A program made the position numbers and the translations under genes. Shown here piece after piece: positions 1-12,025 of a DNA stretch of 64,000 nucleotides (position 1 is its first letter; each line of letters starts with the position of its first letter). The notes below the pieces were generated by a model. That model saw only the letters and a program-made list of their open reading frames with translations, was not told the DNA's origin and did no database searches. Origin of the DNA: Cryptomeria japonica (lineage: Eukaryota > Streptophyta > Pinopsida > Cupressales > Cupressaceae); NCBI RefSeq assembly GCF_030272615.1, contig NC_081406.1:243463218-243527217 (forward strand), written 5' to 3'.

Positions 1-2
1 TG

Positions 3-500
3 AGAGACCCATCCTCTTCGCATGACACTGGAAATTCCATCCCAACTAAGAATGTGGTTTTGCTCCACCATAACCAAACCCCTCACTTTGTCAGTTCCAC
101 CCAGGTTTTGAAAAGCCCCACTTCTTCAAAGAGTTCGGAGCCTGCAAATTCCCCTTCCCTGAATTTCAGACTGGAAAAAATGATGGTTGTGGAGGAGGCA
201 AGTAGCATAAAAGAGGAGGACAACAACCTGGCGGAGCTGGAGAAAAAAATGGCGGCTGTTTCTGATAATGTGCAGGATATCACCAGCTGACTAGAGGCGG
301 CGGAATCCAAAATGCACGTTGTCTCTAAATTTGCGTTGAATGTGATGCGTTGCTTGGCTACCACTCTGTGCCTCATATAGGAAAGTGCATCCAAGGGTAA
401 AGGCAAGGATGATGAGGACTACAAGGCCCTGTTTAAATTCCTCACCAAGGAATGGGCAAGAAAGCTCCTCCCTAAGAGGAGCCATGGGAAAAAGAAGTAA
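3..500 (+). pseudogene. 3' part of an ORF1-like reading frame, broken by two stops
   Basis: A reading frame is open from the left edge and ends at TAA 498-500. It is interrupted by TGA at 288-290 and TAG at 378-380. The product is Ser/Thr-rich at first, then has a charged stretch (Glu/Lys-rich, about 165-285) that could form a coiled coil, and ends in a basic tail (Lys/Arg, 440-497). It is followed about 240 bases later by a tail resembling plant LINE 3' ends. My best guess is the C-terminal part of a LINE ORF1 with ORF2 deleted. No diagnostic zinc knuckle or RNA-binding motif is visible, so a non-transposon origin is possible. The 5' part lies outside the window. Confidence 0.4.
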
Positions 501-734
501 CTCTCTAAATGTGACGAAACGCTGGTTTTTTGTTTACGTTTAGCAGCCTGTGGGCGGATAACGTTAGCCTATGTTTTTGTTTGAATTTCTATGTTAATTG
601 CCCTGCATGGCATATGTCTAAAACTCTGCTTATTACTGCTTTATTCTTGCTAAACTCTCGTAGAATGATAGTTGTTTTTGATAGAGGTAAAAGGCTGTAA
701 CTCTGCTGATATATGCAGACAGTAGTTCTTCCAC

Positions 735-820
735 TGTTCTCCTTATTGTTCCTTCGGGTCAGCCCCCTTTTTTGGCTGCTTCTAATATCAAAAAAATTTA
801 TGAGAAAAAAAAACTTGATT
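735..820 (+). mobile_element. LINE-like 3' tail
   Basis: A T-rich stretch with a 'gggtcagccccc...ggctgcttctaatatc' pattern is followed by A-runs at 790-812. Plant non-LTR elements often end in a similar pyrimidine-rich 'GGGTCAGC...GGCTGC' block before the poly(A). No target-site duplication was identified. It fits the ORF1-like fragment just upstream. Confidence 0.35.
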
Positions 821-830
821 CCATAAGAAT

Positions 831-2170
831 AAGAGCACATGACATCCTGTTCTATATAGTTTAATAAGAATTCAAAAAGATTTCCATATGATTGCATTGT
901 TGTCACTAAGGATTGCGCCCAAATGCTAAGCTCAGAAGCTCAACAATCCTGTGCACCAAGGGGCAATTCTTAAGCTGTGGGTGACCTAAAATGAGGATAA
1001 ACGTCCAAATTATGGGTTGGTTCCCTTTGAAAACCTCCTAAAACTACTGCACTTAATGAGGGAAAAGGATAGAAGGACTGCTCTTGAACCAAAAACGACT
1101 AGGCTTAGGAGGTGATAAACCAAAATTTTGAGATTCTACTTGTAGTCTTAATTGACAATGAGATTTAATTAGAGAAGGTTGTTTACTCACAGCTCAAATC
1201 GGGTCATGAAATACATATGTTTCATAAGAAGGCTTGCACTAATTTTTTGCATGAAGAAAAATAAGGTTTCACAACATCAATCTACTAGAATCAACCTAAC
1301 ACAACTTATAACTTACATTTAGCATGAATTATCTCATTCTAATATTGCATAAATGAGACATATTCAAAGGATTTGTTAAGAAAACATAGTAAATACATCA
1401 TATCATTAATCTACAACACTAAAACAAGAGATACTTGGGAAATAGATGCTGCTTCTTTATTGAAATTGAAAGGATTTTACTATTACAAATTGAAAAACTG
1501 CTTCTAAAACTGAAAAATAATTTTGAAAATATGAGTTACAATGTGTTGTGACATAATCACACATCGCCCTATTGCAAATGGGGGACCCCCATTTTTTTCG
1601 CTCTGCTTAGTGTTTAGCTTGGTAAGTCTAAAGCTATTAGCCCTTGCTTGTGAGAGGGGATGTGTTTTAAGGTTGAGGTTATGTCAAAATTGAAAAGTTG
1701 CTAAGATTGTCAAGAGGAAAGAGAGTTGTCAATTTGCAAAAAAAAGTCTTAGAGTTGAAATGGGAAGAATTAATGTTTTAGAGTGACGTAGATTAAATCG
1801 AGAAAAGAGTCATCAAAAATTGCTTTCAAGAATGGATAAATTGTGAAATCTCATGTCCATGTCCTAGGTTAAGTTCAGGTTTTGGTGTGAAAACTGGATA
1901 AGGCCGCCATAGTTGATTAAATGCAATTGATCCTCCAAGTGCCGCCACCTTAAGCCAAAATTGAGAAAATTCATATAAATGAGAGGGTTTAAAATCATCA
2001 AGACAAAATCACCGATCAACAATGGGGAATTGACGCTCAGGAGAAATGAAAGCACGTTGATTCCTATCTTGTATAAAAAAAGCTCAAATATCGATTCATT
2101 TGATGAAAGAAATCGAAGGTTGATCAATTGATCATCTACTGCAAATAAACCTTGGAATGGTAGTTTGATC
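831..2170. other. No gene seen; AT-rich non-coding sequence
   Basis: Frequent stops occur in all frames and no recognisable protein motif was found. The long minus-strand frame at 1864-2424 has no protein-like features. Bases 1560-1600 hold a G-run/C-run inverted pair (GGGGGACCCCC). Confidence 0.6.
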
Positions 2171-2860
2171 AAGGTACAAATGAACCCTAAAATACCGCCA
2201 ACATCAGATTTGAATTTGATAAAGGGAAGAGGTACAAATGAATGAAAAAATGCCGATCCACTTTGAGGGAACAAAGTGAGTGAATTTGGATCGCTAAAGT
2301 AATTTTGTACGAATGAACTCCAAATGCCTGACTTAGCAAGAGAAATTTTGTTCATGAAAAAAAGAGAAATGCGCTTCACAAAACAAATTTGGTACGAATG
2401 AAGGTGAAATTTCCGCCCTTCCAAGTTTGGATTTCATAAAATTAAAATGGTGCAAACAAAACACGAAATCAACTTGGTATGAATGGAGGAAAAATTTCCG
2501 CCCTTCCAAGTTGGGATTTCATGAAATGAAAGTGGTATGAATAAAACACAGAATGAACTTAGTACGAATGAAGGTGAAATTTCCGCACTTCAAGTTTGAG
2601 ATTTCATGAAATGAAGGTGGTACGAACAAAACACAAAATGAACTTGGTACAAATGAAGGTGAAAATTCCGCCCTTTGAGTTTGAGATTTCATGAAATGAA
2701 GGTGAAAATTCCGCCCTTTGAGTTTGAGATTTCATGAAATGAAGGTGGTACAAATGAAACACAAAATCAACTTGGTATGAATGGAGGTAAAATTTTCGCC
2801 CTTCCAAGTTGAGATTTCATGAAATGAACTTGGTACAATTGAAAGGGAAAATGCCGATTT
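2171..2860. repeat. Irregular-to-tandem array of a GGTACRAATGAA...CCG motif
   Basis: From 2171 the motif GGTACAAATGA or GGTACGAATGA, followed about 10-15 bases later by a CCG-containing word, recurs at irregular spacing (2171, 2229, 2308). From 2388 it becomes a near-tandem repeat of about 85 bp, with units starting at 2388, 2474, 2559 and 2644. A partial unit duplication lies at 2690-2740, another unit starts at 2774, and a fading one at 2830. Units share GAATGAAGGTGAAATTTCC and GATTTCATGAAATGAA words. Long minus-strand frames across it are a by-product of the periodic sequence. Confidence 0.8.
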
Positions 2861-4081
2861 GCTTAAAGAGATTGATACTTGATAAAGTCAAAATTATTTT
2901 GTGTGAAAAAAAGACAAGTTGGCTACTAATATGAAGGAAGCACCCAACAGATAACAATAAAACAATTTATTTATGATGCAAATCGGCCCAAATGAGGAAA
3001 GGACACATCCTTTCATCAAGCACTTATAAATAAAGATGCTTTCAAATTCATTTAACCATCATTCCAAGCAATCAAACAATTTCAAATCGGATCTGCACTT
3101 CTAGACAACAAATTTTATTAAGGCAACGATTTTGCATTTATCATTTGATCATTGCATTTGATAAAAATATATGTAAAGGAGATGATTTTTATCAGACTAA
3201 CGCTTCTTCATCCTAAGGAACAATAATTTCTTGATCAAGGAAGGCGATTTTGGAAGACAAATTGGGAAGAAGACATTTTTATCCATTTTGAAGGAAATCA
3301 GGGCAAAATTTAATAAAAATTCACATAGCACCAGACATGAAAATAACTTGGAAATCAAAGATGCAAACCTAATTCATAAATCAGACTTGAGATAGTCATT
3401 TCTAGAATTAGTAATAATTGAGCAAGGGATGATATATATATATATTCTTTAGAGGCTTTTCAAATATTGCTTCTCATTTGTAATTATTCTTTAAGGAAGT
3501 TTTCTTGTTTTGTAGGTCTGATACAACATGATGAAGTCAGAACCCCAAAATATAAAGGAAATATCATACAATCATACCAAGGTAGATCAACATTGTGAGG
3601 AGTTCATCACATTCAAGGGGTTCATCAAATATCAAGGATTGACATCAAAAGTCACGACATCTGGAGCCAAATAAGACCAATATGAAGGACTTAGGTTCAA
3701 CATCAAGACAATATCGAGGCAAGGTTCACACTATAAGGAGGTGATGGAAAATCAAGGATTCCACAACATGAGGTCTAAGCTCTTGAATATGGGAAGATCA
3801 ATCATCATCATCATCATCACATTGAGCAAACTGAATAATGTTTTGTATCAAGAGATATTGTTCAAACACTTTGTGTTGATCTATCAAGTCTACAACTACA
3901 AATTGGGATGGCATACTAGTCACCACTCAACCAATCAAGAGATTCCACATCAGTATGTCCGGATGCAATGCACCCGACTCATCTTATGGAGACACAAACT
4001 TTGAGATACCTACCCCTTTTTTCTATTGGTTCACATTCAATATTGAACCTAAATGTAATTTTATCATTGATCAGAGGGAGT
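2861..4081. other. No gene seen; possible degraded retroelement interior
   Basis: AT-rich, with a short TA run near 3436-3445 and a TCA run near 3800. Many 'atcaaggattc/ttcatcaaa' words recur at 3580-3780, but no conserved domain was found in any frame. A purine-rich AGAGGGAG lies just before the candidate LTR at 4082. Confidence 0.45.
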
Positions 4082-4855
4082 TGTTTTAATAAACCCTAAT
4101 TAGGGTTTCCATCTTGTAATCTTGGCCATTGATTTGCGAATCAATCTGAGCCATTAGTTGTAAAGAGCTATCAATATAAGGCTCAATTTTCTCATTTTTA
4201 AATGGTTAATAGAAGACAAAAGAGTAGAGTAATAGATAATAGTTTATAGATAGCAATCAATAGTTACATCATTAGGATAGAAGTTAGATTAGGAGAAGGC
4301 AAAGATTGTTGCCAAGACTTTGTTGTAAAGAGAATATGATTTCATTGAAGCTATGGTGAATTTGATGTGTTATTTCAATAATTTGCATGGTATCTAGTTC
4401 TCAACTCATTTTCATGATTGTTTAGATGAATGAAAGAACTATGTGCATGATCAATGGTGAAATTCTTATATCCATACCACTAGTAGTTTTCTGATTGTAA
4501 GTTTTCCTTGTGTGGTCAACTGGAATCCTTAAATAAGATTAAATTCAATTGCTATTCACACTTTGATATGCATTCCCTTGATGGTATCCTTGTTGTTTAT
4601 AGTGATTTGAACATCATGTACTTACCTTAGAAGATCTCACAAAGCTTTGTGTAGTTGTTGCTTTCCATGTCAAAGCAAGGCTTAGTTGAGTTTCAACAAA
4701 TATTGTCCATCATTCCTACATTATTAGGATTAGATTAACTTCTCAAATCTTATCTCTTTTGCTATTTTATTTTCCAAGCAGGTAGTTAGAATCTAGGTTC
4801 CAGCAACATCCAAACGTTCAACATTCAAGTACTCAACACAAGTCCCCTTAGATTA
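4082..4855 (+). repeat. Candidate solo or orphan LTR
   Basis: The segment starts TGTTTTAATAAACCCTAATT directly after a purine-rich AGAGGGAGT that could be a polypurine tract. It contains the telomere-box-like palindrome AAACCCTAATTAGGGTTT and a TATA-like AATATAAGG near 4175, and ends near ACCGACA at about 4855. These features are typical of plant LTRs, but no partner LTR, primer site or target duplication was found. The right boundary is a guess. Confidence 0.3.
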
Positions 4856-5257
4856 CCGACAATAATGTTATCGACCAATTGAGCTATCCAAATGTCAAGA
4901 CCTGACTATAGAAACCTTGGAGTCATCTTGGTTGATCATATATTTTAGCAACCAAGAATATTTTGATCAAGAGGATAGAATATATTTGGTATTTTATTAT
5001 GTGTTTTAAGTGCCTAAAAAACACATCAATAGAATGCTTTTTCTCTTGTTGTGTATTGTAAGTAGAAAGAAAGAACTGTGAAGAAAAGAAGAAGAGAAGA
5101 GGCTTTATTGAAAAGAAATTCTCTCTGACTGAAAGATAGAACCGATTTTAAATTGCACCTCTAATCTGCATGCTAATGTTGAACTCTTCCTAAACTGATG
5201 GTCACTTGTATTTTTTTCTCCTCAATTTTCATTATGAAGCCTTCCTTGGTCATACAT
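4856..5257. other. No gene seen
   Basis: AT-rich sequence with stops in all frames. Nothing recognisable. Confidence 0.6.
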
Positions 5258-6226
5258 GATAGAAAGCTATGTTCCACAGGGATGCATCCCCTGCATTTTT
5301 TTCCTCGTACCTGCACTAGGGGCGAAATGGGGACATGAGAATTTGTCGTTTCCTAAGAGTCCCCTTTTTGGCAAATTCACCAGGGACATTTTGAGGATGA
5401 CTATTGGGAAGTAGGGGATGGCAGGGGACGACCAGTTGTCCCTGGGATAATTGACCGTCCCCTACAACCTAGAAAAATTTCAAGTCCAATTTTTTTTTTA
5501 AAAAACACATTTTTAATTTATAAAAGAGGTTCGATTGGCTCCAACAAGACCCTAAATAAATAGTAAAATATAAAAAATCTTAATCTAATGCATAAAACAA
5601 ACAAAAGGAATAAAAATACACTCATTTTGACATTTGCAAAATAAGAAAAGAGTAGGAAGAAGCAGTTGGTTAAGGAGTGAACAACATGTTACTCAAATAG
5701 AGACTCTAGCTCTGATCTTGATTTAGACTCTTAGTCTTAGACCTACCATGTGCTGATTATGGACAACCATATATTTTCTTAGTTTATCTTGACACTATGA
5801 TATACAATTGATTATGGACTTCTATGTTTTAACTTTTATATTTACAGTTTATGTCATCTCATAGTTATGGATGTTTAATATTTAATATTTATCATTTTAT
5901 TTCTATTATGAATGTTTATGACATATGTTTGCTGGCAATGATTGATAAAAGCATTTGAATTTTGGTAAAATGTTTGTCAATTATCTTGTGAAATATCAAT
6001 TCAAGTCTAATGCAATGTATTAATGTCTATGATGAATGCTTTACAATTGTTATGATATGCATATTTTAAATTTCTCTATATTTGTAAAAAAAACCCTATT
6101 TTTTTAACAGTCGTCCCCTGTCACCCCCCCCTGAAAAATGAACCAAAATTACCCCTGTATCAAAAACACGTCTCGATGTCCCCTACCATCCCCATCCCTG
6201 AAACTCCATGGAACACAGATAGAAAG
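5258..6226. mobile_element. Candidate non-autonomous DNA transposon with 9-bp target duplication
   Basis: A 9-bp direct repeat GATAGAAAG lies at 5258-5266 and 6218-6226. The 951 bp between starts CTATGTTCCA and ends TGGAACACA, giving imperfect terminal inverted repeats around TGTTCCA. A second inverted pair lies just inside: CAGGGATG at 5277-5284 and CATCCCTG at 6193-6200, followed by G- and C-rich blocks (5315-5465, 6108-6200). No transposase is encoded. A 9-bp duplication fits Mutator-like elements; the CAGGGATG ends resemble hAT termini, which would predict 8-bp duplications. Family assignment is open. Confidence 0.42.
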
Positions 6227-7113
6227 TCATGAAAAAGGGCTTAAAACTGCTTCAAACTAATGTTTGGTGGGCCCAAAACTTGCCACAACTGGTGTACCAC
6301 CCACGTGGGGTCTTAAACTAAGCCAAAATTGTTGCATTCACCTCTTTCACTCCTCCTTTTGGGCCCCAAACTAATATTGCATGATCTGATCAACTATTTA
6401 CGTGTCTCCCTTGAATGGTTGCATGATCAAATTAACTAATGCTTAATCCATGTGATTCCTATCTTCAACTTGTTGCAAATCTCTTTTTCTATTCTTTCTA
6501 TGACTATCACCTATCCATTCACCAGATTGTGCTCTTTTGTGACAATGAACACAGAAATATCATCACACAATGAAATTCACTCATTGACTGTCATACATGA
6601 CCCTTATTGCACAATTTCATTGTTCTTGATAACAATGATAAGGAGCCTCTTTTGCCACTATCCTTTGATTTCCTTAGGACTGTCCTTCATAGGTTCTTTT
6701 CCATAAGCCTTTGACTATATTTTCATTGTTAAAATTGTCCTTTATGGTTGTTTTGAAAATACTTTATCATTGACAAAACGATTGCATCTCCTATCTGTGC
6801 AAGGAATTAGTCATAAATGATGCTTATTCCTTATGTTTTTGATAGTTTGCCTATGCATTATACTTGTCTATAAGAACCGTGTTAAGGTCTTTACACAAAT
6901 CATTTGAAATCCTAAGTCTATACACATTGTTTGATTTCTATATTCTTGAATTCTCACCGTCATATGAATGTTTCATGTGGTTTCATTGAATAAAATTGAC
7001 CCTGTCCTTTTAAATGATGGCATCCATAAGGTTTCATTAAGGTCATTGTGGTTGTATGGAGACTCATTTTCTCTTGGGAAACTCTACCACTAAATAGTGC
7101 TTAGATGACTTGG
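6227..7113. other. No gene seen; T-rich sequence
   Basis: Pyrimidine-rich plus strand with many short frames and no recognised domain. The 84-codon frame at 6452-6706 has no homology signal I recognise. Confidence 0.55.
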
Positions 7114-7118
7114 TGGTG
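7114..7118. other. Left target-site duplication of copia 1 (TGGTG)
   Basis: TGGTG here matches TGGTG at 14430-14434 exactly, immediately outside the two LTRs. Confidence 0.85.
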
Positions 7119-8470
7119 CGTTGGCAACAACAATGAAGGAAAACTCAGAGTGGGGGGGGGGGGTGTGTGGTGAATCAGTTTTCACCAGATTAAACAGTTT
7201 AAGCACAATCTCAGATTTCAACCAACTATAACAAGAATAAAGATAAAGACAATAACAACAATAAACACATAACACCAAGATTTTGATGTGGAAAACTTGG
7301 TTAAGGGAAAAACCACAGTGGGAACCTACCCATAATAAGATGATACTCTGCAGTAGTTTGTGTAAATAATAAAATTGGGAATGCACATTCATTCAGGCAC
7401 ACTGCTTAGAGCTCACTACTCAAAATACAATGAACAAAAAGGCTCCAACCCTCAGGGAAGGTTCACTACCTTACAATAATATTCAGACTACAATCTAGAT
7501 TACATGAACTGCAAAGATAGAATCTGCTAATGCCTGATGACAGTTCTGGTTAAGCTCATTTGTCTACCCTGCAACAATATTTGCTCAATACACCATACCA
7601 AAGGATAAATTATCTTATGCACACATACACCACTCTCTGATAATGAAGACACCACATCGACACCCAAATTACATGAGTATAACACCTATTTATATAGATC
7701 ATCAACCTTGACTGCAAGGTCGACCAAACCCTCAATTACAAAATTATATTGCATGATACATGATTCAACTACCAGACCAATACAATGCCATAGACGACAT
7801 AGCATGGACCTAAATCAAATATCCAAACACGCATCACCACTGGAAATCTCGCCAAGATCAACCACTACACACTACACCACCAAAAATACTGCATAACACG
7901 AATAATATCACCAGATGAACAAAATCACCAAAATCGCGGACAAGGATCGATGTGGACCAACAAAACAAATAGGACACGATCAAGAAACACCAACAAGCAT
8001 GTTAGAACCATCCATAATAGTTGCACCAACACCACTTATTCAAATCTTCATCGATCAACATGGTAACACTCAAGAACACTTAACAACACTTAACAACAAA
8101 AATTTAGACTAGAAAGATAACTTTCAGAGCACCAAATCATGAACCATCTAAAATGTAGATACACATGAACATTCAAAACACTCTCCCAAATCCGCAACCA
8201 AAGATATGATCATACCAGAGCACAACGGATCAAATACCAGACTCTGCCAACCACAAAACATAGGAACAATCTTCATATCGGAATCCATAACTCAACCAAA
8301 TCACCACATAGCATCATGGAATAAATAAGGAATGAGGTATCTCTAGTTGATTCAACATCCCAAATAGATAAACCAACCAGATCAACTCAATGCAATCACT
8401 GAAACACCAAACACAAGAATATGTTGACATCAATGACAACAACATATACTAGCAGTATCAATATCCATCA
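7119..8470 (-). repeat. 3' LTR of copia 1
   Basis: It aligns along its length with 13102-14429. The element end nearest the left flank reads CGTTGGCAAC where the partner has TGTTAGCAAC, so the terminal dinucleotide has mutated. The other end is ATCCATCA against ATCCAACA in the partner. It contains a G-run (7143-7156) absent from the partner. The frames at 7090-7392, 7708-7896 and 7915-8112 are chance frames in the LTR. Confidence 0.88.
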
Positions 8471-8484
8471 AGTTCCCCCTTTGA
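8471..8484 (-). other. Polypurine tract of copia 1
   Basis: On the minus strand the sequence just before the 3' LTR reads AAAGGGGGAACT, a standard plus-strand-primer tract. Copia 2 has AAAGGGGGAGAT at the same place. Confidence 0.8.
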
Positions 8485-8835
8485 CATGGATGGCAACATA
8501 TGAATGTGAAAACCAATAAATGCAAAGGAATGAATCAATACCAACAATCTCTAATAAACTCCCCCTAAGATCATACAAACAAAGCTCCAAAGATAATGCA
8601 TTTTTTCACATGCATCTCTCTTACTTTGACATCAATGCCAAAGACAAAATACAAATCATGCTCTCTCCCTAAAAATCAACCTCTAAGAAGGACAATATCT
8701 CCTCCTTAGGATAAAATCACAACTGATCATCTGAACCACACACTGACTTCTCCGACTGAGTAGCAACACAAACTCATCAACCCGAATAAAAAGATAAGAC
8801 TCTAAAATCTATCAGATTGATGCAAATCAATGCAT
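8485..8835 (-). other. 3' untranslated part of copia 1
   Basis: Lies between the polyprotein stop (8836-8838) and the polypurine tract. No coding signal. Confidence 0.7.
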
Positions 8836-9453
8836 CTAGTTCTCATCAAGAGGGGTATAGATCCCTAACTTGTCTCTCAAATAGAAAAATGTATCTATAG
8901 GCAAAGGCTTAGTGAAAATATCTGCAATCTAATCCTTTGTAGATACACATTCAAATTTGACTTCTTCATCATTGACTTTCTCCCTCAAGAAATGATACTT
9001 TATTGATACATGCTTTGTTTTAGAATGCAGTACCAGATTCTTGGAAATATTGATAACACTTGAATTATCACAATAAATAATAGTAGGCTCATCATAAATA
9101 ACTCTAATATCCTTCAAAATTTGCTTCATCCAAACTACCTAAGTACAATTTCTAGCAGTAGCAATGTATTCAACTTCAACAGTAGATAGAGATACAACAT
9201 CTTGCTTCTTACTGGACCATGAAATCAACTTCTTTCCCAAAAAGAATTCTCCACTGGTAGTGTTCTTCTAGTCATCAATATCACTTGTCCAATCAACATC
9301 AGTGTAGGCACATATCGGAAAATCATCAATCTTCAGATACCATAAACTATAGTCAGTAGTCCCCTTCAAGTATCTGAAAATCCTCTTCACGACAGTAACA
9401 TAAGTCTCTTTAGGATTGGCTTGAAATGTAGCACAAACACAAACATCATGCAT
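8836..9453 (-). pseudogene. Copia 1 RNase H region
   Basis: Minus-strand pieces encode the C-terminal RNase H of a copia polyprotein. These include a ...RIFRYLKGTTDYSLWY segment and AYTDVDW (9268-9453), and the ...IIYCDNSSVINISKN...H.KTKH segment (8929-9129) with its conserved Asp and His-containing stretch. A further in-frame tail ends at TAG 8836-8838. RNase H removes the RNA strand of the RNA/DNA hybrid during reverse transcription. The part between 9130 and 9267 is frameshifted, and stops occur around 9453 and 8929. Nothing functional can be made from it. Confidence 0.85.
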
Positions 9454-9477
9454 AATATCTGGTCTAGTATGAGTTGA

Positions 9478-10424
9478 TTACGACAATCCACCAACCATAT
9501 ATCTATTCAAAGTTTGATTAACTTTCCGAGATTCATCATTCTTTGACAATTTGCATCCAGTCACCATAGGAGTTCCAACAGATTTAGCATAATCTAACCC
9601 AAATTTCTTCAACAATTCCTTCACATACTTAGATTGAGAAATGAAAATTCCTTTATCAATTTGTGTAATCTGCAATCCTAAGAAGAATTTCATCTCACCA
9701 ATCATAGAAATCTCAAATTCCTTTTGCATATCATCAGTAAATTGCATACTCAAATCATCATCTCCTCCAAAAATGATATCATCATCAAAGACTTCAACAA
9801 TCAAAATGTTATCATTATCAACCTTAAAGTATACATTACTATCAGAAGTACCTTTATAGAATCCCAACTTCAACAAATCTTATCCAATCTAGCATACTAG
9901 GCTCTAGGGGCTTGCTTAAGTCCATATAGTGCTTTCTTCAATTTGCATACCATATCTCCTTCATCTGATAAAGAAAATCGATCTAGTTGCTCAATATAGA
10001 CTTCCTCCTCCAAATCACCATTCAAAAAGGATGACTTGACATACATTTGATATACCTCGAAGTTCTTGTAAGAATCATATGCGAGCAACAATCTAACAAC
10101 TTCAAATCTAGATACCAGAGAAAAAGTCTCCTCATAATCAATACCTTCCATCTGAGAACACCCTTTACATACCAGTCTTGCTTTGTTTCTAACAACTTCA
10201 TCAGCTTCATTTAGTTTATCCTGGAACACCCATTTAGTACCAATCACAATCTTGTCTTTAGGTCTCAGAACAAGCTCCCAAGTGTTATTTTTCTCAATCT
10301 GATTCAACTCCTCTTCCACTGCTTTTATCCAATTCTCATCTTTACATTCTTCTGCAACATCTTTAGGCCCAATCTTTGAAATCAAGCATATCTCTTCAAC
10401 AACAATCCTTCTCCTAGTCATCAC
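9478..10424 (-). pseudogene. Copia 1 reverse transcriptase region
   Basis: Two minus-strand frames cover RT. 9897-10424 holds the N-terminal half (conserved W..A...E...I..N.TWELV, the GTKWVF segment, and KALYGLKQAPRA at its end). 9478-9876 holds the catalytic half, with FDDDIIFGG at the position of the usual YVDD box. The two catalytic aspartates remain but the preceding Tyr-Val is changed to Phe-Asp. It is followed by EMKFFLGLQI. A frameshift or stop separates the halves near 9880-9897. RT copies the genomic RNA into cDNA in virus-like particles. Family identity is certain; function is lost. Confidence 0.9.
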
Positions 10425-10448
10425 ACCTTTATTTTTATCACCAATAAT

Positions 10449-11508
10449 CTAATTTTCTAAATGCTTCAATCTAACATACCTCAAAGTCTTCTGATTATTC
10501 TGATTATTAGGATCTTGAACTTCTTCACTGGCAACAACAATATCCGGATTAGTTGCTTCTACCAGATCATTTTGCTTCAAGATCTTAGTTTGCATATACT
10601 TTAAAATAACATCTTCATCATCAAATCCACATGCTCTGATCTTCTTTCCAAGACATTCATCAACCTTCACATTTGCACTCTCTATTATCTCTCAGTCTCT
10701 TGTTGTAACACCGATAGGCTTTTCTCTTAGTAGAATAACCCAAAAATATTCCTTCATCACATTTTGCATCAAACTTTCCCATATCCTCATCTCTTTTGAT
10801 ATAACATTTACTTCCAAAATCTTTGAAATATCTAACTGCAAGAACATGACCAAACCATAGCTCATAAGGAGTCTTACCAAAATCACCTTTTATATGCACC
10901 TGATTGAATGTGTAAGACACAATGATAAAAAATTCTCTCCAAAAGGTTTGTGCAACATTTTCTTCAATTAGCATAGTCCTGGTAGCATCGAAAATAGTTT
11001 TTTCCTTTCTTTCAACAACTCCATTCTGTTGAGGGGTTCTAGGAGCAGATAACTGTCTTCTAATTCCATTCCTCTCACAGGATGTATCAAACTCTCCTGA
11101 AGTAAATTCTCCTCCTCTGTCAGATCTCAAGCACTTCACCTTCAGCCCTGTCTTAGTCTCTACCTTAGCTTTGAATATCTTGAATTTCTCCAAGGCTTAT
11201 GATTTGTCCCTTAGAAAGGTAACTCACATCATCCTAGAATAGTCATCAATTAGCAACATGAAATATTTGTCACCCAACATGCTTCTCACTCTAGTAGGAC
11301 CACATAAGTCAGCATGCACTAGCTCTAACAATCCACTAAATGAATACAACTTACTCTTGAATGTAGTTCTTGTTTGCTTTCCCAACTGACATTCCTTACA
11401 TACCGGATTAAATGGCTTCATAATTTTAGGAAAATATCTTACAACTTGAGTAGAACTTATCCTTATCATGCAATCAAAATTAATATGACACATCCTCCTA
11501 TTCCACAA
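10449..11508 (-). pseudogene. Copia 1 GAG-pre-integrase and integrase region
   Basis: 11224-11508 encodes the GAG-pre-integrase zinc-binding segment (MWNRRMCHIN... with CKECQLGKQT) and the start of the catalytic core (HADLCGP, LIDDYSRMM). 10660-11193 holds the rest: LRSDRGGEF with the second Asp and QNGVVERK with the catalytic Glu, 35 residues between Asp and Glu as expected for D,D35E. 10449-10670 is the poorly conserved linker towards RT. A break at about 11194-11223 separates the frames. Integrase inserts the cDNA into the chromosome. Catalytic residues are visible, but the frame is interrupted. Confidence 0.9.
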
Positions 11509-11681
11509 CCAACTTTTATCAATCTAAGAAATCAAACAAATTTTCTCACTAGCACTTAAGTGAAAGATATTACCTTTAGTCTCAGTTCCTGATGCAATCT
11601 CTATACCAGAGGCATTTATGATCTTGCATTTACCAGTCTTGAATTGAAAATCATATCCCTTGTCAATCATATGTCCAACAC

Positions 11682-11948
11682 TTAAAGATTATGCTTCAAT
11701 CCTTCAACATACAAGACATCATCAGTATTATGCTTACCATTAAAAGATACAGAACCTCTACCATGAATGACACAAGATTTATCATCTCCAAATCTCACTA
11801 TACCACCATCATACCTCTCCATACTAACAAATTTACTTTTATCACCTATCATATGATGTGAACAACCACTGTTAATTACCCATTCATCTTTCTCTTCAAT
11901 CTTAGCAGCCAAAGCTTTCTCCTGAACAATGTAGCTTGTAGGATTCAC
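11682..11948 (-). pseudogene. Copia 1 aspartic protease region, active site mutated
   Basis: The frame contains WVINSGCSHHM where copia proteases have an Asp-Ser/Thr-Gly active site. Here the Asp is Asn (NSG), which removes the catalytic acid. Downstream SVSFNGKHNTDDVLYVEGL is the usual sequence between protease and GAG-pre-integrase. The protease would cleave the Gag-Pol polyprotein. The change fits a single G-to-A transition. Frames before (12026) and after (11509-11681) are shifted. Confidence 0.85.
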
Positions 11949-12025
11949 TGGTACCAGATCATCTTTCTTGATAGCAATAAATACAAACTCGTCTTATGAA
12001 TTCCCATTCTTCGATTCTTCATCTA

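Noticed and set aside
1864-2424. 186-codon minus-strand frame
   Set aside because: Hydrophobic, composition-driven translation in AT-rich DNA running into the periodic repeat; no domain, and the frame arises because the repeat lacks stops in that phase.
7090-7392. 100-codon minus-strand frame at the left end of copia 1
   Set aside because: It lies across the LTR border and the poly(G) expansion and is not open in the partner LTR.
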